From positions 97,373 through 129,654 of the forward strand of contig NW_003125889.1 of assembly GCF_000003605.2 (NCBI RefSeq): a stretch of 32,282 nucleotides of DNA. The letters run 5' to 3'. This DNA is from Saccoglossus kowalevskii (lineage: Eukaryota > Hemichordata > Enteropneusta > Harrimaniidae). This document shows, one piece after another, positions 21,601 through 30,689 of this stretch (positions are counted from its first letter, which is position 1; every line of letters starts with the position of its first letter). The translations under genes and the position numbers were made by a program. The notes under the pieces were generated by a model. The model was not told the origin of the DNA, made no database searches, and saw only the letters and a program-made list of their open reading frames with translations.

Positions 21601-24600
21601 AATGCACATTTGTGATGTATATGCCAGTCTTGTGCAACCTAATAAAGTGAATGTTTTATTTTGCTGGAGTAATATATGCCAGACCCTGACAGCTTAATAA
21701 ATTTTTTTTTTTTCTGCAGTAGACTAAATCTGCCGTCTTTATTTGCTTACAGAATATGGTTATGGAACATTATCTGTCTTCATTATCAGTCTACTTGCTG
21801 TTCTTGGTTTAGTATTTATTCCATTTCTAAATAACCGTGTGTACAAAGAAGTTTTGCAATTTTTTATAGCACTCGGTGTTGGGTCGCTGGCGGCCGACGC
21901 TCTCATACATCTTATGCCTCAGGTGAGCAGTAGTTAATGGTTGAAAATCCATCGTCATGGAGATTTTACATGTTCGGTATAGGTACTAAGTGACTTGTAT
22001 TGTAAGCGTAGAGTGTTACATCTGTGCAGGGAGTTGCAAACCAGAGATGACGTCACAAAAGTGAATACTACCACAAAAAAAAAAGTAATGGAACTTGTCA
22101 GTTTGTCCATAACATAGTCGATATTGTGACTCATTGAGGCGCTATATAAAACTAAATAAAACTAAATAATAAATAAAACGGTAATAAAACTAAATATTTC
22201 TATTTGAAATTACAACTTTTAATGTTATTTTTGCCTGTGATGAAATTTGAAATTTTTCTCGAGTAATTATGTTGTCTGGTGGTGAATTTCAGTTTAAGAT
22301 GCACTGATGGGAAATATTTCAAGTTTACAGTGATCAACTTTAGTGAGTTTTTTGGCAATGACCTCTTGTAGCAGGGTAAAAGGAATAGGAGAATAAAGAG
22401 GGATAAATTCTGTTAATAATATTCATGATCTTGTATACCTGTATACTTGTCTGTATTATGTGCAATGATGGTTGTTTCAATTTTTGTAGCTGCATCTCAT
22501 AGAATCGGTCTCTAATTTTTAAGTCCATGTTGACAGTAAAGAGGGGCCTATGTCGTAGTGCCGTCTGTTTGTTTATGCATCAATTTTGAGTTATGAATGC
22601 GATTTCTCAAGAATTTGAATCAGATGAAAATTAGCAGTCATATGCTATTAACAATTAATTAAGGAAATTTGCAAATTAATGAAATTCTTGTTTCACTGGT
22701 ATTGCGAGAACCAATGCTCAGATTCACATGAAACTTAAGAGTCATATACTATATAGAACAATATAATATGAAATATAATTTTATAAAAGTTTATTGAGCA
22801 GTAGAGTAATGAATTATATATTTTAGGGTTTCTGCATGTTCAAGCCATTATGTATCACATTTCCATATAGAACAATCACAAGATCTGATGAGTTTGGATA
22901 CAAATTGGTTAACGATTAATTAGAAAAATTTGCATATACGGAACAATTGCAAGACTTTGTTAAGGATTGTTGATAATACCAACAGTGACTGTATCTTTTT
23001 CAATGACTTGTTTTCATTCTTGTTTGTTTCTTGTTATTTCAGGCATATGGTCTTCACTCCCACTCCTCCCACGGCTCAAATAGTCATGAAAGTGAGAATG
23101 AAGGAACTGACCATATATGGAAAAGTGTGGTTGTTATGGTATCGGTGTATGCATTGTTTCTTTTTGAGAAGATTTCTACTATCTATATGACAAGATTACA
23201 CAAGATTGATGTAAGTGTCATTCAATTTAATCAGTTTTTGTAAACAGCATTCAAACTACTCAAAATTGTATTTATTACTGAATCATGCTGAATTGTTCAA
23301 GTTAGGGATATCAAGCTACAAAAATGACAACAACAAAACCACGCCCAAAATTAATATAACCTGATCAAAGTTAAAGATAAAGTTTTGTTACTGGAAACAA
23401 AACATCGAGTTACAATTATGTGAGCGTGGTTTTCTTAACTAGCATCCGTTATTTTACATGTTAGATTTAATTTAGTGGATTATTATCAGCGAAATTAAAA
23501 CCCAGTGAATAATTAATGCATTTACAGTATATATAAAAGACTTATATCTATCTCTCTGTAGGATATATGTGATGAGGAGCATGGCAACCATCCACACTCC
23601 GTACATGGACACTCGCATACAAAGAAACCTGTGTCACTATTAGATGCAAAGAAAGCTGACACAACAAAACCACTAGACCAGATAAAGCCATCAGAGTCAA
23701 AGCAATACTTGGTAAGTTTAAAAATTTATGTGTTCCCCACAAATCACTTCATATTATACATCATATTATACATCATGGGATACATTTTGGGATCTATTTG
23801 ACATCTGAATCAAGGCTGGCTGAATGGTGGCCATATTGGGCTAAAAAAATTTTTTTTCAAAACCAGATCTCAGTCAAGTATGAATTGCATTTTAACTTGA
23901 TACATACATTGGTTATGTGCGTATTTTGTGTGTCATTTTGTGGGTTGGAAACTGTAAACAGGTAAATTTTCGCGATTTGACGTTTTTTTGAACACAATAT
24001 TCGAAAGTTACAGCACTTCCTGTCGTAGAATTTTGTTTTCACTGCTACAAAAGATTATAATTTACATTTCATATATATATATATAAGGTGAAATTTGTAA
24101 AAAAAAAAAAAAAGTGTCAAAATTAAACCATGTGTATTCATTTAACTGATGATACACTGTGTCAAGTTGTAAATTTCTTATTCTGCTCATTTTATCAGTT
24201 TGAAATCATTGTTATATATGTTTGTAGACACCAGAGGAGGCTGCCACTAGCAACGGTGATATTCAGAAAAGCAAGGAAGATGAACCACAAAAGAAACAAG
24301 GTAAGGCTGAGAAAAAAAAAAATCTCTGTTTCTCGTTTACGTGTGCATCATTTTGAACCATGTGCCTCGAACGTTTTTTTTCCTTCTAAAGCATTCCAAA
24401 ATGCACTAGTGCTTGCACTTGTTTCAAATTTCCCCCATTTTAACTCAGTATTCAAAAAAAAAATCGTCCATGAAACAGGAAACAGAGGGTTTTTTTTCCT
24501 GGCCTAATGATGGTTTATATATAATGTATATATCCTTTTCTTCCTACTTTCATTATCATGGGTTAATACAATCAAGATACCAAAATCAATGCCAACAGAT

Positions 24601-27600
24601 TGTTTTTCAATAAACATCAGTAATTCTATGAAAAAATGCTATCGCCAATTTTCGGTGATCCCCCTAAAAATTTGGTCAGTAGGGCACAGCATTCTGATTG
24701 GTTAAAAACAGATTTTACCTGTTAGGTCACACAGTAGGGCACAGCATTCTGATTGGTTAAAAACAGATTTTACCTGTTAGGTCACACAGTAGGGCACAGC
24801 ATTCTGATTGGTTAAAAACAGACTTTACCTGTTAGGTCACATGATGCAGAAATACATCCAGGTGGAAATTGTTTTAATGCATCCAAAGTTTATGTCCAAT
24901 CAAAAACATTTAACAATGAAAATAATATTAAAAGCTGTTTCCCACCAGATCACAATAATTGTTACACCATAAATGTGTGTGCTATGTAAATGATAATGTA
25001 ATATAATGTGCGTATTGTGTATTGCATATTTTGTGATCATTTTTATTTCATCATTGTACTGTAATTTTTTGCTATTTCCCTATGATTTAGAGAAAATAAA
25101 ATCCAGGAAATATACCTTTTTTCCTATATTTAACATTCAACTCATCAAAAATCAGTGAAAATAAATTCCATACAAAACATTTCAAAAGTCTTTTCAGCAA
25201 AAATTAATTCTAGCTAAAATAAAGTATTTCACAGTTTTAATGAAAATTTATTAATGACAATTTTATTTTTCTTGTCAGCCATTTTGAAACAACGAACCCT
25301 GATAATGTTATGATTCTTATAGATTTTTTTGATCGCCAAATTATTAATTTATTATTTCACTGATGGACATATATACTTTTCACCACAAATTCACAAAATA
25401 GTCCTACTTATAGTCTGCACTAGACAAAAATACTCAAATATTTTGAACTGTATGTTGGTTCCAAAATTATGGTTCATTACTAGAAGACTAATATATGAAA
25501 AAAGTACAGAAAAATTTGAGCAAGAAAGTCTGGTGATGGTGAAAAGGTTGAACTAGTTATTTATTACTTTATTTACAATTAATTCTTTTGTTTTAGTATC
25601 TTCTGTTATATTTGTGGTGGTAATTGGTGATATCTTACATAATATCAGTGATGGACTTGCTATCGGTGCCGCCTTCTCTGCTGGCGTATTTGTCGGTATT
25701 TCCACATCTATAGCCGTGTTCTGCCATGAATTACCTCATGAATTAGGTGAGTCAGGTTCTAACTGGTTTATAATGTTTGTTTTATATTGTATTGCACATT
25801 TGTTGTACACAGTTAGAGTTTAGGTTTTCAATTTGTGTGATTAATAAGGTCAATGTTAATTTCAGGTGTTCAACTTGTGTGATTAATAAGGTTAATATTA
25901 ATTTCAGGTGTTCAACTTGTGTGATTAATAAGGTTAATGATCATTCAGGTGTTCAACTTGTGTGATTAATAATTTTAATTTCAGGTGTTCAACATGTGTG
26001 ATTAATAATGATAATGATCATTCAGGTGTTCAACTTGTGTGATTAATAATTTTAATTTCAGGTGTTCAACTTGTGTGATTAATAATGATAATGATCATTC
26101 AGGTGTTCAACTTGTATGATTAATAAGGTTAATGTTAATTTCAGGTGTTCAATTTGTGTGACTAATAATGTTAATGATCATTCAGGTGTTCAACTTGTGA
26201 GATTAATAAGGTTAATGTTAATTTCAGGCGTCTTTGTTTTCCTGATGAATGGTGGACTTTGTTGTTTACCTTCTTTTCTGCAATGTATGCATTTATTGGT
26301 CTTTCAATTGGGGCTGATCCATCGGTGGATATTTATGATAACAAATTAAAGTTAATGTTCATTTCATGTGTTCAACTTGTGTAATTAGTATTGTTAATAT
26401 TAATTTCAGGTGACTTTGCTATCCTAATGAATGGTGGTCTTAATTACAAAATGGCTTTGTTGTGTAACTCCCTTTCTGCAATGTGTGCATTTATTGGTTT
26501 GTACATTGGTCTTTCAATCGGAGCTGATGAATCGGCAAGACAGTGGATATTTGCGATAACAGCCGGAATATTCCTTTACATAGCCCTAGTAGATCTGGTA
26601 AGTGAAAGTACCCACAGAGGTCACGGATAACAAAGTTCAGGCGTGTGCCATCACCTCCAATCAAAGGTCACAGAATAGATCATGTGACATTAAAACTCTA
26701 AGATATCACAGCAGATCTTGGATCTAGTCGGTAATATTTTACTATAATGTTCACTTGTTTAAAAGCCGAGACAGTATAGTAGGAAGGACTAGCAAGCTTG
26801 GCTGGAATATTCTAATGATTACCATTAAAATCCTATTATAAACCGCGGTTTATATTACAATGTATCAAATAAAAAATTGGGATCAACAGCTCAAGTTCGG
26901 GGTGCGGTTTATATTAGGTACATATTGCAATCACTAAATGGGCGTGGTCATTTTTTTCCCACGTCACTTGCACAAAACAAACAATGCACCGTACAATCTT
27001 TTGAATATAAGCTAACTCCAATTTAGATGTCAGGGAAGAGTGATAAGCGTCACGTCACCAAAAAAATGTTCACATGAAAAAAAAATACTCTGTATATTTA
27101 ATGTAATATGCATTTATTTTTAAAATTTTCTTCGTGACGGAAAGTATATTCTGACAGGAGTTTCAAATAAAAGCAAACATTAATGCATTGCTTAGTAGAA
27201 AATGATCATGGTACGGCAATAAAAAAGTACGGTACCGTGGGTACGGTAACGCAATCTGGCCATGCTTCGGCTCACAAGTGAATAACTTACTTGTTTTCAA
27301 ACTGTTGAAATTGTTGATTATTACTCAGTAGTGATTATAACAACGCACGAAAAATAAACTCGTTGAATTGTTATCAAATGCAAGTAAAATTCAACTTAGT
27401 TTCACCGTAAGCGAATTATTTTGGTCACATTTAAACGATCGAAGCGATACGACTTCCGCTATGTAGTTTGAATGCACACGAGACATTACTTGACCGGGTA
27501 GGTCAAGTCGCTAATTACCCAATCAAAATGCTGGATGGTGCCCACGTGTTCAAATTACCTTAGTTCATTTAAATATGTTAATGACAGGTCACCGATTTCA

Positions 27601-28752
27601 TGGTGAAAGAAACCCGGAAGCGATTTACCGATAATGTTGTGTGATCTTTTGGCTTTGATTTCCATGGGAAAACGACATGACTTTTTTTTTAAATCAAGAA
27701 ATTAGTTGTTTTCAAAAGATAAACTGAGCTTTGAAAAAGAATTTAACAGTTTTTCGGTGAGAACAGCTCATTGTCGAAAATTTGCGACACGCGGACGTAT
27801 TCATAAGTTGTCAGAAGACAAAAGCAGTTTCACTGCGTGTTTGACATCCTAACACTACTGAACAATAAAGAGGTGTGAATATTTTTAGGCACGTTGTCGA
27901 AACAAATGAATAGGATTAGGAACAATGTACCAGCTGGTTGAAACAAAGTCAGTCACGGTCTTGTTGAATTGGGGGTGCGGTTAGTAATATGTACTTTTCA
28001 TGTTTTCAATTTTTGTTGAGAACTCTTTAACACTGAAGCCGAAATCGGGGGTGCGGTTACTATTAGGTATGCGGTTTATAATAGGATTTTAACGGTAAGT
28101 GAACAATGACATATTTTCAGTGCAATCTTTGAATTGTGTTGTCATGGCTTTCATAACAAACTACAGGTATCACATGAATCAGTCATTTTCTTCCATGAAT
28201 TTGTTTTGTTCATATCATGCACAATTTCATTTATTTTTAGCTCTGCTGTCGGCTGTCAAGCGGAGCTTATTATATGAGTGATTGCCCGTTGTTCGTGTCA
28301 ACTTTTTACTTTTTCGACTCCTTCTTAAAAACTACAATCCTTATTGCTTTGATACTTGGTGTATATGTACCTTGGGCACACCTCTCTTAGATTTGTGCAT
28401 TTTGCTAAAAGCGGAGCTATCTCAGTCAAGATGCTGCTTGTTTTTTTATTTTTCAATGACACTACATTTGTTTTTTTTAGCATTTCAAATGAGATCTCTT
28501 GTTTCTACATGTTCACATAGATATAATTCAGAGGATTTTACTAATCAACAAAATTGCACAATTTGAAACCAGCGAATTATTTACTATATAATACTTATTT
28601 AATTTATTTTTCAGATGCCAGAGATATTGCATTATCAAAGTGACAAACCAGTTCTTACATTCATTCTACAAAATATGGGAATCATTCTTGGCATTGTTAT
28701 CATGGTTCTTATTGCGTATTACGAAGAAGATATAGTTATATCTGCCAATTGA
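15359..28752 (+). CDS. SLC39A12-like: Zinc transporter ZIP4/ZIP12-like (SLC39A family), 12 exons, 736 aa
   Basis: Joined exons: 15359-15658, 16144-16413, 19162-19363, 20733-20968, 21316-21481, 21753-21922, 23043-23210, 23562-23711, 24228-24300, 25597-25746, 26410-26597, 28615-28752. All introns are GT..AG and all phases agree. The ATG at 15359 is the first in its frame after a TAG and has A at -3 and G at +4. The protein has a signal peptide (about 1-25), a Cys-rich ectodomain to about 395 with an EF-hand-like DIDHDTG (348-354) and PAL motif (365-367), and eight membrane spans (about 397-417, 425-446, 474-495, 580-605, 609-630, 642-662, 668-690, 705-727). A His-rich loop lies between spans 3 and 4. 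Span 4 has HNISDG (593-598) and span 5 has HELPHELGD (622-630), the binuclear metal centre of LIV-1-type ZIPs. ZIP proteins carry Zn2+ into the cytosol across plasma or vesicle membranes. Length is near human ZIP12 and ZIP4; I cannot separate the two paralogues. Confidence 0.93.
15659..16143. other. ZIP intron 1
   Basis: This 485-bp intron has no repeat or element that I recognise. The open frames here are intron read-through and antisense shadow. Confidence 0.7.
16144..16413 (+). CDS. SLC39A12-like: ZIP exon 2: ectodomain, first Cys repeat
   Basis: This exon encodes residues 101-190. The acceptor is TTTTTCCAG. It starts CFKADN and has a second Cys 39 residues on (SVCK), with N-glycosylation sequons (for example NFT, NNS, NIS). 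The donor is CAG/GTAAGG, phase 0. It reads as helical throughout, as expected of the helix-rich ectodomain of ZIP4/ZIP12. Confidence 0.88.
16414..17412. other. ZIP intron 2, 5' part, with GCGCGGTAG end motifs
   Basis: The motif GCGCGGTAG occurs at 16483 and 16802, each followed by C-G-rich sequence like the end of the TTAA-flanked element at 8172. A possible opposite end (sequence ending GCGCCATGATTTATTTATAAGG) lies at about 17010-17032. Element boundaries are not certain. No exon is evident. Confidence 0.35.
17413..17760 (+). mobile_element. 5'-truncated non-LTR retrotransposon 3' end in ZIP intron 2
   Basis: A frame up to the TAA at 17641-17643 includes [17 protein letters not shown], which fits the H-F-L-x-x-C-x-x-Y-x-x-L-R pattern near the C-terminus of CR1/RTE-group reverse transcriptase proteins. 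An AT-rich 3' untranslated part follows and ends in AATAAAGATTATTATTATTA, a short microsatellite tail typical of such LINEs. It is on the same strand as the host gene. Confidence 0.6.
18405..18745 (-). pseudogene. Tc1/mariner transposase relic in ZIP intron 2 (antisense)
   Basis: The minus strand reads [14 protein letters not shown], then [45 protein letters not shown] and a terminal TMN. These match the Tc1 family central block (H-x-x-W-T, V-I-W-x-DESKF with the second catalytic Asp, RRPGE-x-Y, and K-x-GGGSVMVWG-x-FS). The GGG/VWG part has decayed. The sequence before WQFAK (about 18665-18745) continues in another frame, so at least one frameshift is present. The N-terminal DNA-binding half and the last Asp are not visible. 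Confidence 0.8.
19162..19363 (+). CDS. SLC39A12-like: ZIP exon 3: ectodomain, second Cys repeat
   Basis: This exon encodes residues 191-257 plus the first base of codon 258. The acceptor is GTATTTTGTAG. It starts CFDADSLL, echoing exon 2 (CFKAD), with the partner Cys 37 residues later (GHCIG). The donor is A/GTAAGT, phase 1. Confidence 0.87.
19364..20732. other. ZIP intron 3
   Basis: This 1369-bp AT-rich intron has no repeat or mobile element that I recognise. An 81-codon frame at 20202-20447 does not resemble the ZIP family and lacks fitting splice sites. Confidence 0.5.
20733..20968 (+). CDS. SLC39A12-like: ZIP exon 4: Asp/His-rich ectodomain segment with basic cleavage-like sites
   Basis: This exon encodes residues 258-336. 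The acceptor is TTTTGTCAAG and phase 1 matches exon 3. It contains [13 protein letters not shown] (274-286), likely to bind zinc, then RKKR (287-290), then RSSRHKR (299-305), and a second His cluster (312-330). RKKR and RHKR fit the dibasic furin-type consensus. The donor is GTAAGT, phase 0. Confidence 0.88.
20969..21315. other. ZIP intron 4
   Basis: This is a 347-bp AT-rich intron with nothing else recognised. Confidence 0.7.
21316..21481 (+). CDS. SLC39A12-like: ZIP exon 5: EF-hand-like and PAL-motif region
   Basis: This exon encodes residues 337-391. The acceptor is TTCTTTGCAG. It starts CYSGEDL and contains DIDHDTGIS with acidic residues spaced like an EF-hand loop, then [11 protein letters not shown] with the PAL motif, and Cys 39 residues after the first. 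ZIP4-type ectodomains are known to dimerise through the PAL-containing domain. The donor is A/GTAAGT, phase 1. Confidence 0.9.
21753..21922 (+). CDS. SLC39A12-like: ZIP exon 6: membrane spans 1 and 2
   Basis: This exon encodes residues 392-448. The acceptor is TTGCTTACAG. Span 1 is [17 protein letters not shown]; span 2 is [20 protein letters not shown], with the conserved D-A-L-x-H-L-x-P of ZIP span 2. The donor is CAG/GTGAGC, phase 0. Confidence 0.93.
21923..23042. other. ZIP intron 6
   Basis: This is a 1120-bp AT-rich intron. The words GAAACTTAAGAGTCATATACTAT and similar (22610-22760) are weakly duplicated, but no element could be bounded. Confidence 0.5.
23043..23210 (+). CDS. SLC39A12-like: ZIP exon 7: His-containing loop and span 3
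   Basis: This exon encodes residues 449-504. The acceptor is TTGTTATTTCAG. It begins with a His/Ser-rich [11 protein letters not shown] stretch, then span 3 from Trp474 ([16 protein letters not shown]). The donor is GTAAGT, phase 0. Confidence 0.92.
23211..23561. other. ZIP intron 7
   Basis: This is a 351-bp AT-rich intron with nothing else recognised. Confidence 0.7.
23562..23711 (+). CDS. SLC39A12-like: ZIP exon 8: cytosolic His-rich loop
   Basis: This exon encodes residues 505-554. The acceptor is TCTCTCTGTAG and the donor is GTAAGT, phase 0. It contains [13 protein letters not shown], typical of the large loop between spans 3 and 4 of LIV-1-type ZIP proteins, which senses or buffers cytosolic zinc. 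Confidence 0.88.
23745..23925 (+). repeat. Copy of a dispersed repeat in ZIP intron 8
   Basis: ATTATACATCAT, GGCTGAATGGTGGCCAT and CTTGATACATACATTGG occur in the same order as in the longer copies at 30690-31012 and 31862-32185. This is a degenerate member of that family, inside the transporter gene. Confidence 0.5.
24228..24300 (+). CDS. SLC39A12-like: ZIP exon 9: short polar linker
   Basis: This 73-bp exon encodes residues 555-578 ([11 protein letters not shown] and a Lys/Glu-rich tail). The acceptor is ATGTTTGTAG; the donor is G/GTAAGG, phase 1, fitting exon 10. Being 73 bp, skipping it alone would break the frame, so it is probably constitutive. Confidence 0.8.
24678..24842 (+). repeat. 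Three tandem copies of a 55-bp unit in ZIP intron 9
   Basis: The unit starts AGTAGGGCACAGCATTCTGA and ends GTTAGGTCACAC; copies start at 24678, 24733 and 24788. The copies are nearly identical (one ATTTTA to ACTTTA change in the third), so the expansion is recent. It contains ATTGG and GGTCAC words. Confidence 0.95.
25597..25746 (+). CDS. SLC39A12-like: ZIP exon 10: spans 4 and 5, metal-site motifs
   Basis: This exon encodes residues 579-628 plus the first base of codon 629. The acceptor is [24 protein letters not shown] is the span 4 signature, and CHELPHELG is the first part of the span 5 HExPHExGD signature; the final Asp is in exon 11. The donor is G/GTGAGT, phase 1. Confidence 0.95.
25820..26227 (+). 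repeat. Minisatellite carrying a splice-acceptor sequence, ZIP intron 10
   Basis: A unit of about 33-42 bp is repeated roughly ten times: a TTAATTTCAG or GATCATTCAG segment, then GTGTTCAACTTGTGTGATTA and ATAAGGTTAATG. Each unit has a pyrimidine-rich TTTCAG/GTG or ATTCAG/GTG, nearly identical to the true exon 11 acceptor (TTAATTTCAG/GTGAC at 26401-26414). One further unit lies between the exon 11 pseudo-copy and exon 11. Confidence 0.85.
26228..26345 (+). pseudogene. Decayed duplicate of ZIP exon 11
   Basis: It follows an intact ATTTCAG acceptor. The reading [11 protein letters not shown] matches exon 11 [11 protein letters not shown], but the metal-site Asp (GAC) is Val (GTC). Three internal deletions relative to exon 11 (about 15, 12 and 8 bases) break the frame, and a TAA follows MITN. 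CTGCAATGTATGCATTTATT and GTGGATATTTATGATAACA match exon 11 closely. The sequence lacks the exon 11 donor. Confidence 0.9.
26410..26597 (+). CDS. SLC39A12-like: ZIP exon 11: end of span 5, spans 6 and 7
   Basis: This exon encodes the rest of Gly629 through residue 691. The acceptor is TTAATTTCAG followed directly by GTGAC, giving G-D that completes [20 protein letters not shown], then spans 6 ([18 protein letters not shown]) and 7 ([18 protein letters not shown]). The donor is GTAAGT, phase 0. A decayed second copy of this exon lies 182 bp upstream. Confidence 0.93.
26822..28095. mobile_element. TA-flanked inverted-repeat DNA element in ZIP intron 11
   Basis: The left end CCATTAAAATCCTATTATAA followed by ACCGC is matched by the complement of the right end (CCGTTAAAATCCTATTATAA, ACCGC), with one mismatch in 25. 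TA lies directly outside both ends (26820-26821 and 28096-28097). Subterminal GGGGTGCGGTTT and ATTAGGTA motifs recur near both ends (about 26900 and 28050). The 1274-bp interior has no transposase frame. A TA target suggests the Tc1/mariner superfamily, non-autonomous. Confidence 0.8.
28615..28752 (+). CDS. SLC39A12-like: ZIP exon 12: C-terminus and span 8, stop codon
   Basis: This exon encodes residues 692-736. The acceptor is TTATTTTTCAG. It completes LVDLMPEI, then span 8 ([17 protein letters not shown]), and ends at TGA 28750-28752. The last residues are short and polar, as usual for ZIP proteins, whose C-terminus is extracellular. Confidence 0.93.
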   Translation: MPEILHYQSDKPVLTFILQNMGIILGIVIMVLIAYYEEDIVISAN

Positions 28753-28778
28753 TTTGTTGACGTAACATAGATAATAGC

Positions 28779-29976
28779 TTGATGTAACTAAATCATGATT
28801 TCGATAATTGCTTGATGTCACAAACTCTTGCTTTAGATAATAGCTTGATGTCACTAAATCATGATTTGGATAATTGCTTGATGTCACTAAATCATGATTT
28901 GTATAATTGCTTGATGTCACTAAATCATGATTTGTATAATTGCTTGATGTCACTAAATCATGATTTGTATAATTGCTCGATGTCACAATCTCTTGCTTTA
29001 GATAATAGCTTGATGTCACTAAATCATGATTTGTATAATAGCTTGATGTCACTAAATCATGATTTGGATAATTGCTTGATGTCACTAAATCATGATTTGT
29101 ATAATTGCTTGATGTCACTAAATCATGATTTGTATAATTGCTTGATGTCACTAAATCATGATTTGTATAATTGCTCGATGTCACAATCTCTTGCTTTAGA
29201 TAATTGCTTGATGTCACTAAATCATGATTTCGATAATTGCTTGATGTCACTAAATCATGATTTGTATAATTGCTTGATGTCACTAAATCATGATTTGTAT
29301 AATTGCTTGATGTCACAAACTCTTGCTTTAGATAATAGCTTGATGTCACTAAATCATGATTTGGATAATTGCTTGATGTCACTAAATCATGATTTGTATA
29401 ATTGCTTGATGTCACTAAATCATGATTTGTATAATTGCTTGATGTCACTAAATCATGATTTGTATAATTGCTCGATGTCACAATCTCTTGCTTTAGATAA
29501 TAGCTTGATGTCACTAAATCATGATTTGGATAATTGCTTAATGTCACTAAATCATGATTTGTATAATTGCTCGATGTCACAATCTCTTGCTTTAGATAAT
29601 AGCTTGATGTCACTAAATCATGATTTGGATAATTGCTTGATGTCACTAAATCATGATTTGTATAATTGCTTGATGTCACTAAATCATGATTTGTATAATT
29701 GCTTGATGTCACTAAATCATGATTTGTATAATTGCTTGATGTCACTAAATCATGATTTGTATAATTGCTCGATGTCACAATCTCTTGCTTTAGATAATAG
29801 CTTGATGTCACTAAATCTTGATTTGGATAATAGCCTGATGTCACTAAATCTTGATTTGGATAATTGCTTGATGTCACTAAATCTTGATTTGGATAATAGC
29901 TTGATGTCACTAAATCTTGATTTGGATAATAGCTTGATGTCACTAAATCTTGATTTGGATAATAGCTTGATGTCAC
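28779..29976. repeat. 33-bp minisatellite starting 26 bp after the ZIP stop codon, about 36 units
   Basis: The unit is TTGATGTCACTAAATCATGA followed by TTTGTATAATTGC. It contains the perfect 12-bp palindrome AAATCATGATTT and the CRE-like TGATGTCA. A second unit type (TCACAATCTCTTGCTTTAGA) recurs every 3 to 6 units, giving an irregular higher-order structure, and the last units have TCTTGATTTGGA. Since 33 is a multiple of three and the unit lacks stops in one frame on each strand, both strands are open for more than 400 codons (11-residue repeats). The array probably lies in the transporter's 3' untranslated region; I do not call it protein-coding. Confidence 0.95.
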
Positions 29977-30085
29977 TTCTAAAAATTGTGTTCAATGTTT
30001 CGCGTATTATCTATCATTTCAAACGTTTGTAGTTTTATGGCGTGTTATTGTGTGCTGTGAGGAATAACAATATCTTTATATACAC

Positions 30086-30355
30086 TTCAGTAGAGGGTGC
30101 CCTATCTTGTATCCGAGTGATGCTTTATGGTATTTTACCAAGAGTAAAAGAAACTTAATATACATTTTAACTCAGTAGAGGGCGCCCTATTTTGTTTTAG
30201 TAAGAGGCTTTATAGTAACAGAAACTTAATATATACAGATTAACTATCGTGTATTAGAGAAAGGGGCTTTATGGTATCTAGTTACAGTAGCTAGAGGGTG
30301 TCATGTTTGGTATCAGAGTGAGCCTTTATGGTATTGTTACGAAGCGTAACAAACT

Positions 30356-30386
<31 letters not shown>

Positions 30387-30670
30387 CTTAACAGACGGTG
30401 CCCTATTTTGTATCAGAGAGAGGCTCAATGGTATTTTACTGAGATTAACAGTAACGTAAAGTATAAATAACCTCTGTGGAGGGCATTCTATCTTGTATCA
30501 GAGTGAGGCTTTCTTGTATTTCACTGGGAGTAACAGAAACTGAATGTACACAATAACTCAGTAGAGTCTTAATTGTTTTAGTAAGAGGCTTTATAGTATT
30601 TTTTAACAAGTAACAGAAACTTAATATACAGATTATTAACTCAGTAGAGGCTAATGGTATTTTTTTATAT
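30086..30670 (+). repeat. Tandem repeat, period about 85 bp, seven diverged copies
   Basis: Copies begin TAGAGGGTGCCCTAT at about 30090, 30176, 30290, 30392, 30477, 30561 and 30644 and contain TATCAGAGTGAGGCTTTATG, GGTATTTTAC and AACAGAAACTTAATATAC. The copies differ by substitutions and gaps. Confidence 0.85.
30357..30387. repeat. (TA)n microsatellite
   Basis: An uninterrupted TA dinucleotide run of about 28 bases lies inside one copy of the 85-bp repeat and lengthens that copy. Confidence 0.95.
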
Positions 30671-30689
30671 TTTATATAGAACTGGATTT

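Noticed and set aside
28666-30032. Open frames of 436 and 406 codons on opposite strands over the 33-bp array
   Set aside because: Both are produced by a stop-free repeat unit whose length is a multiple of three; no start context, domain or splice evidence supports translation.
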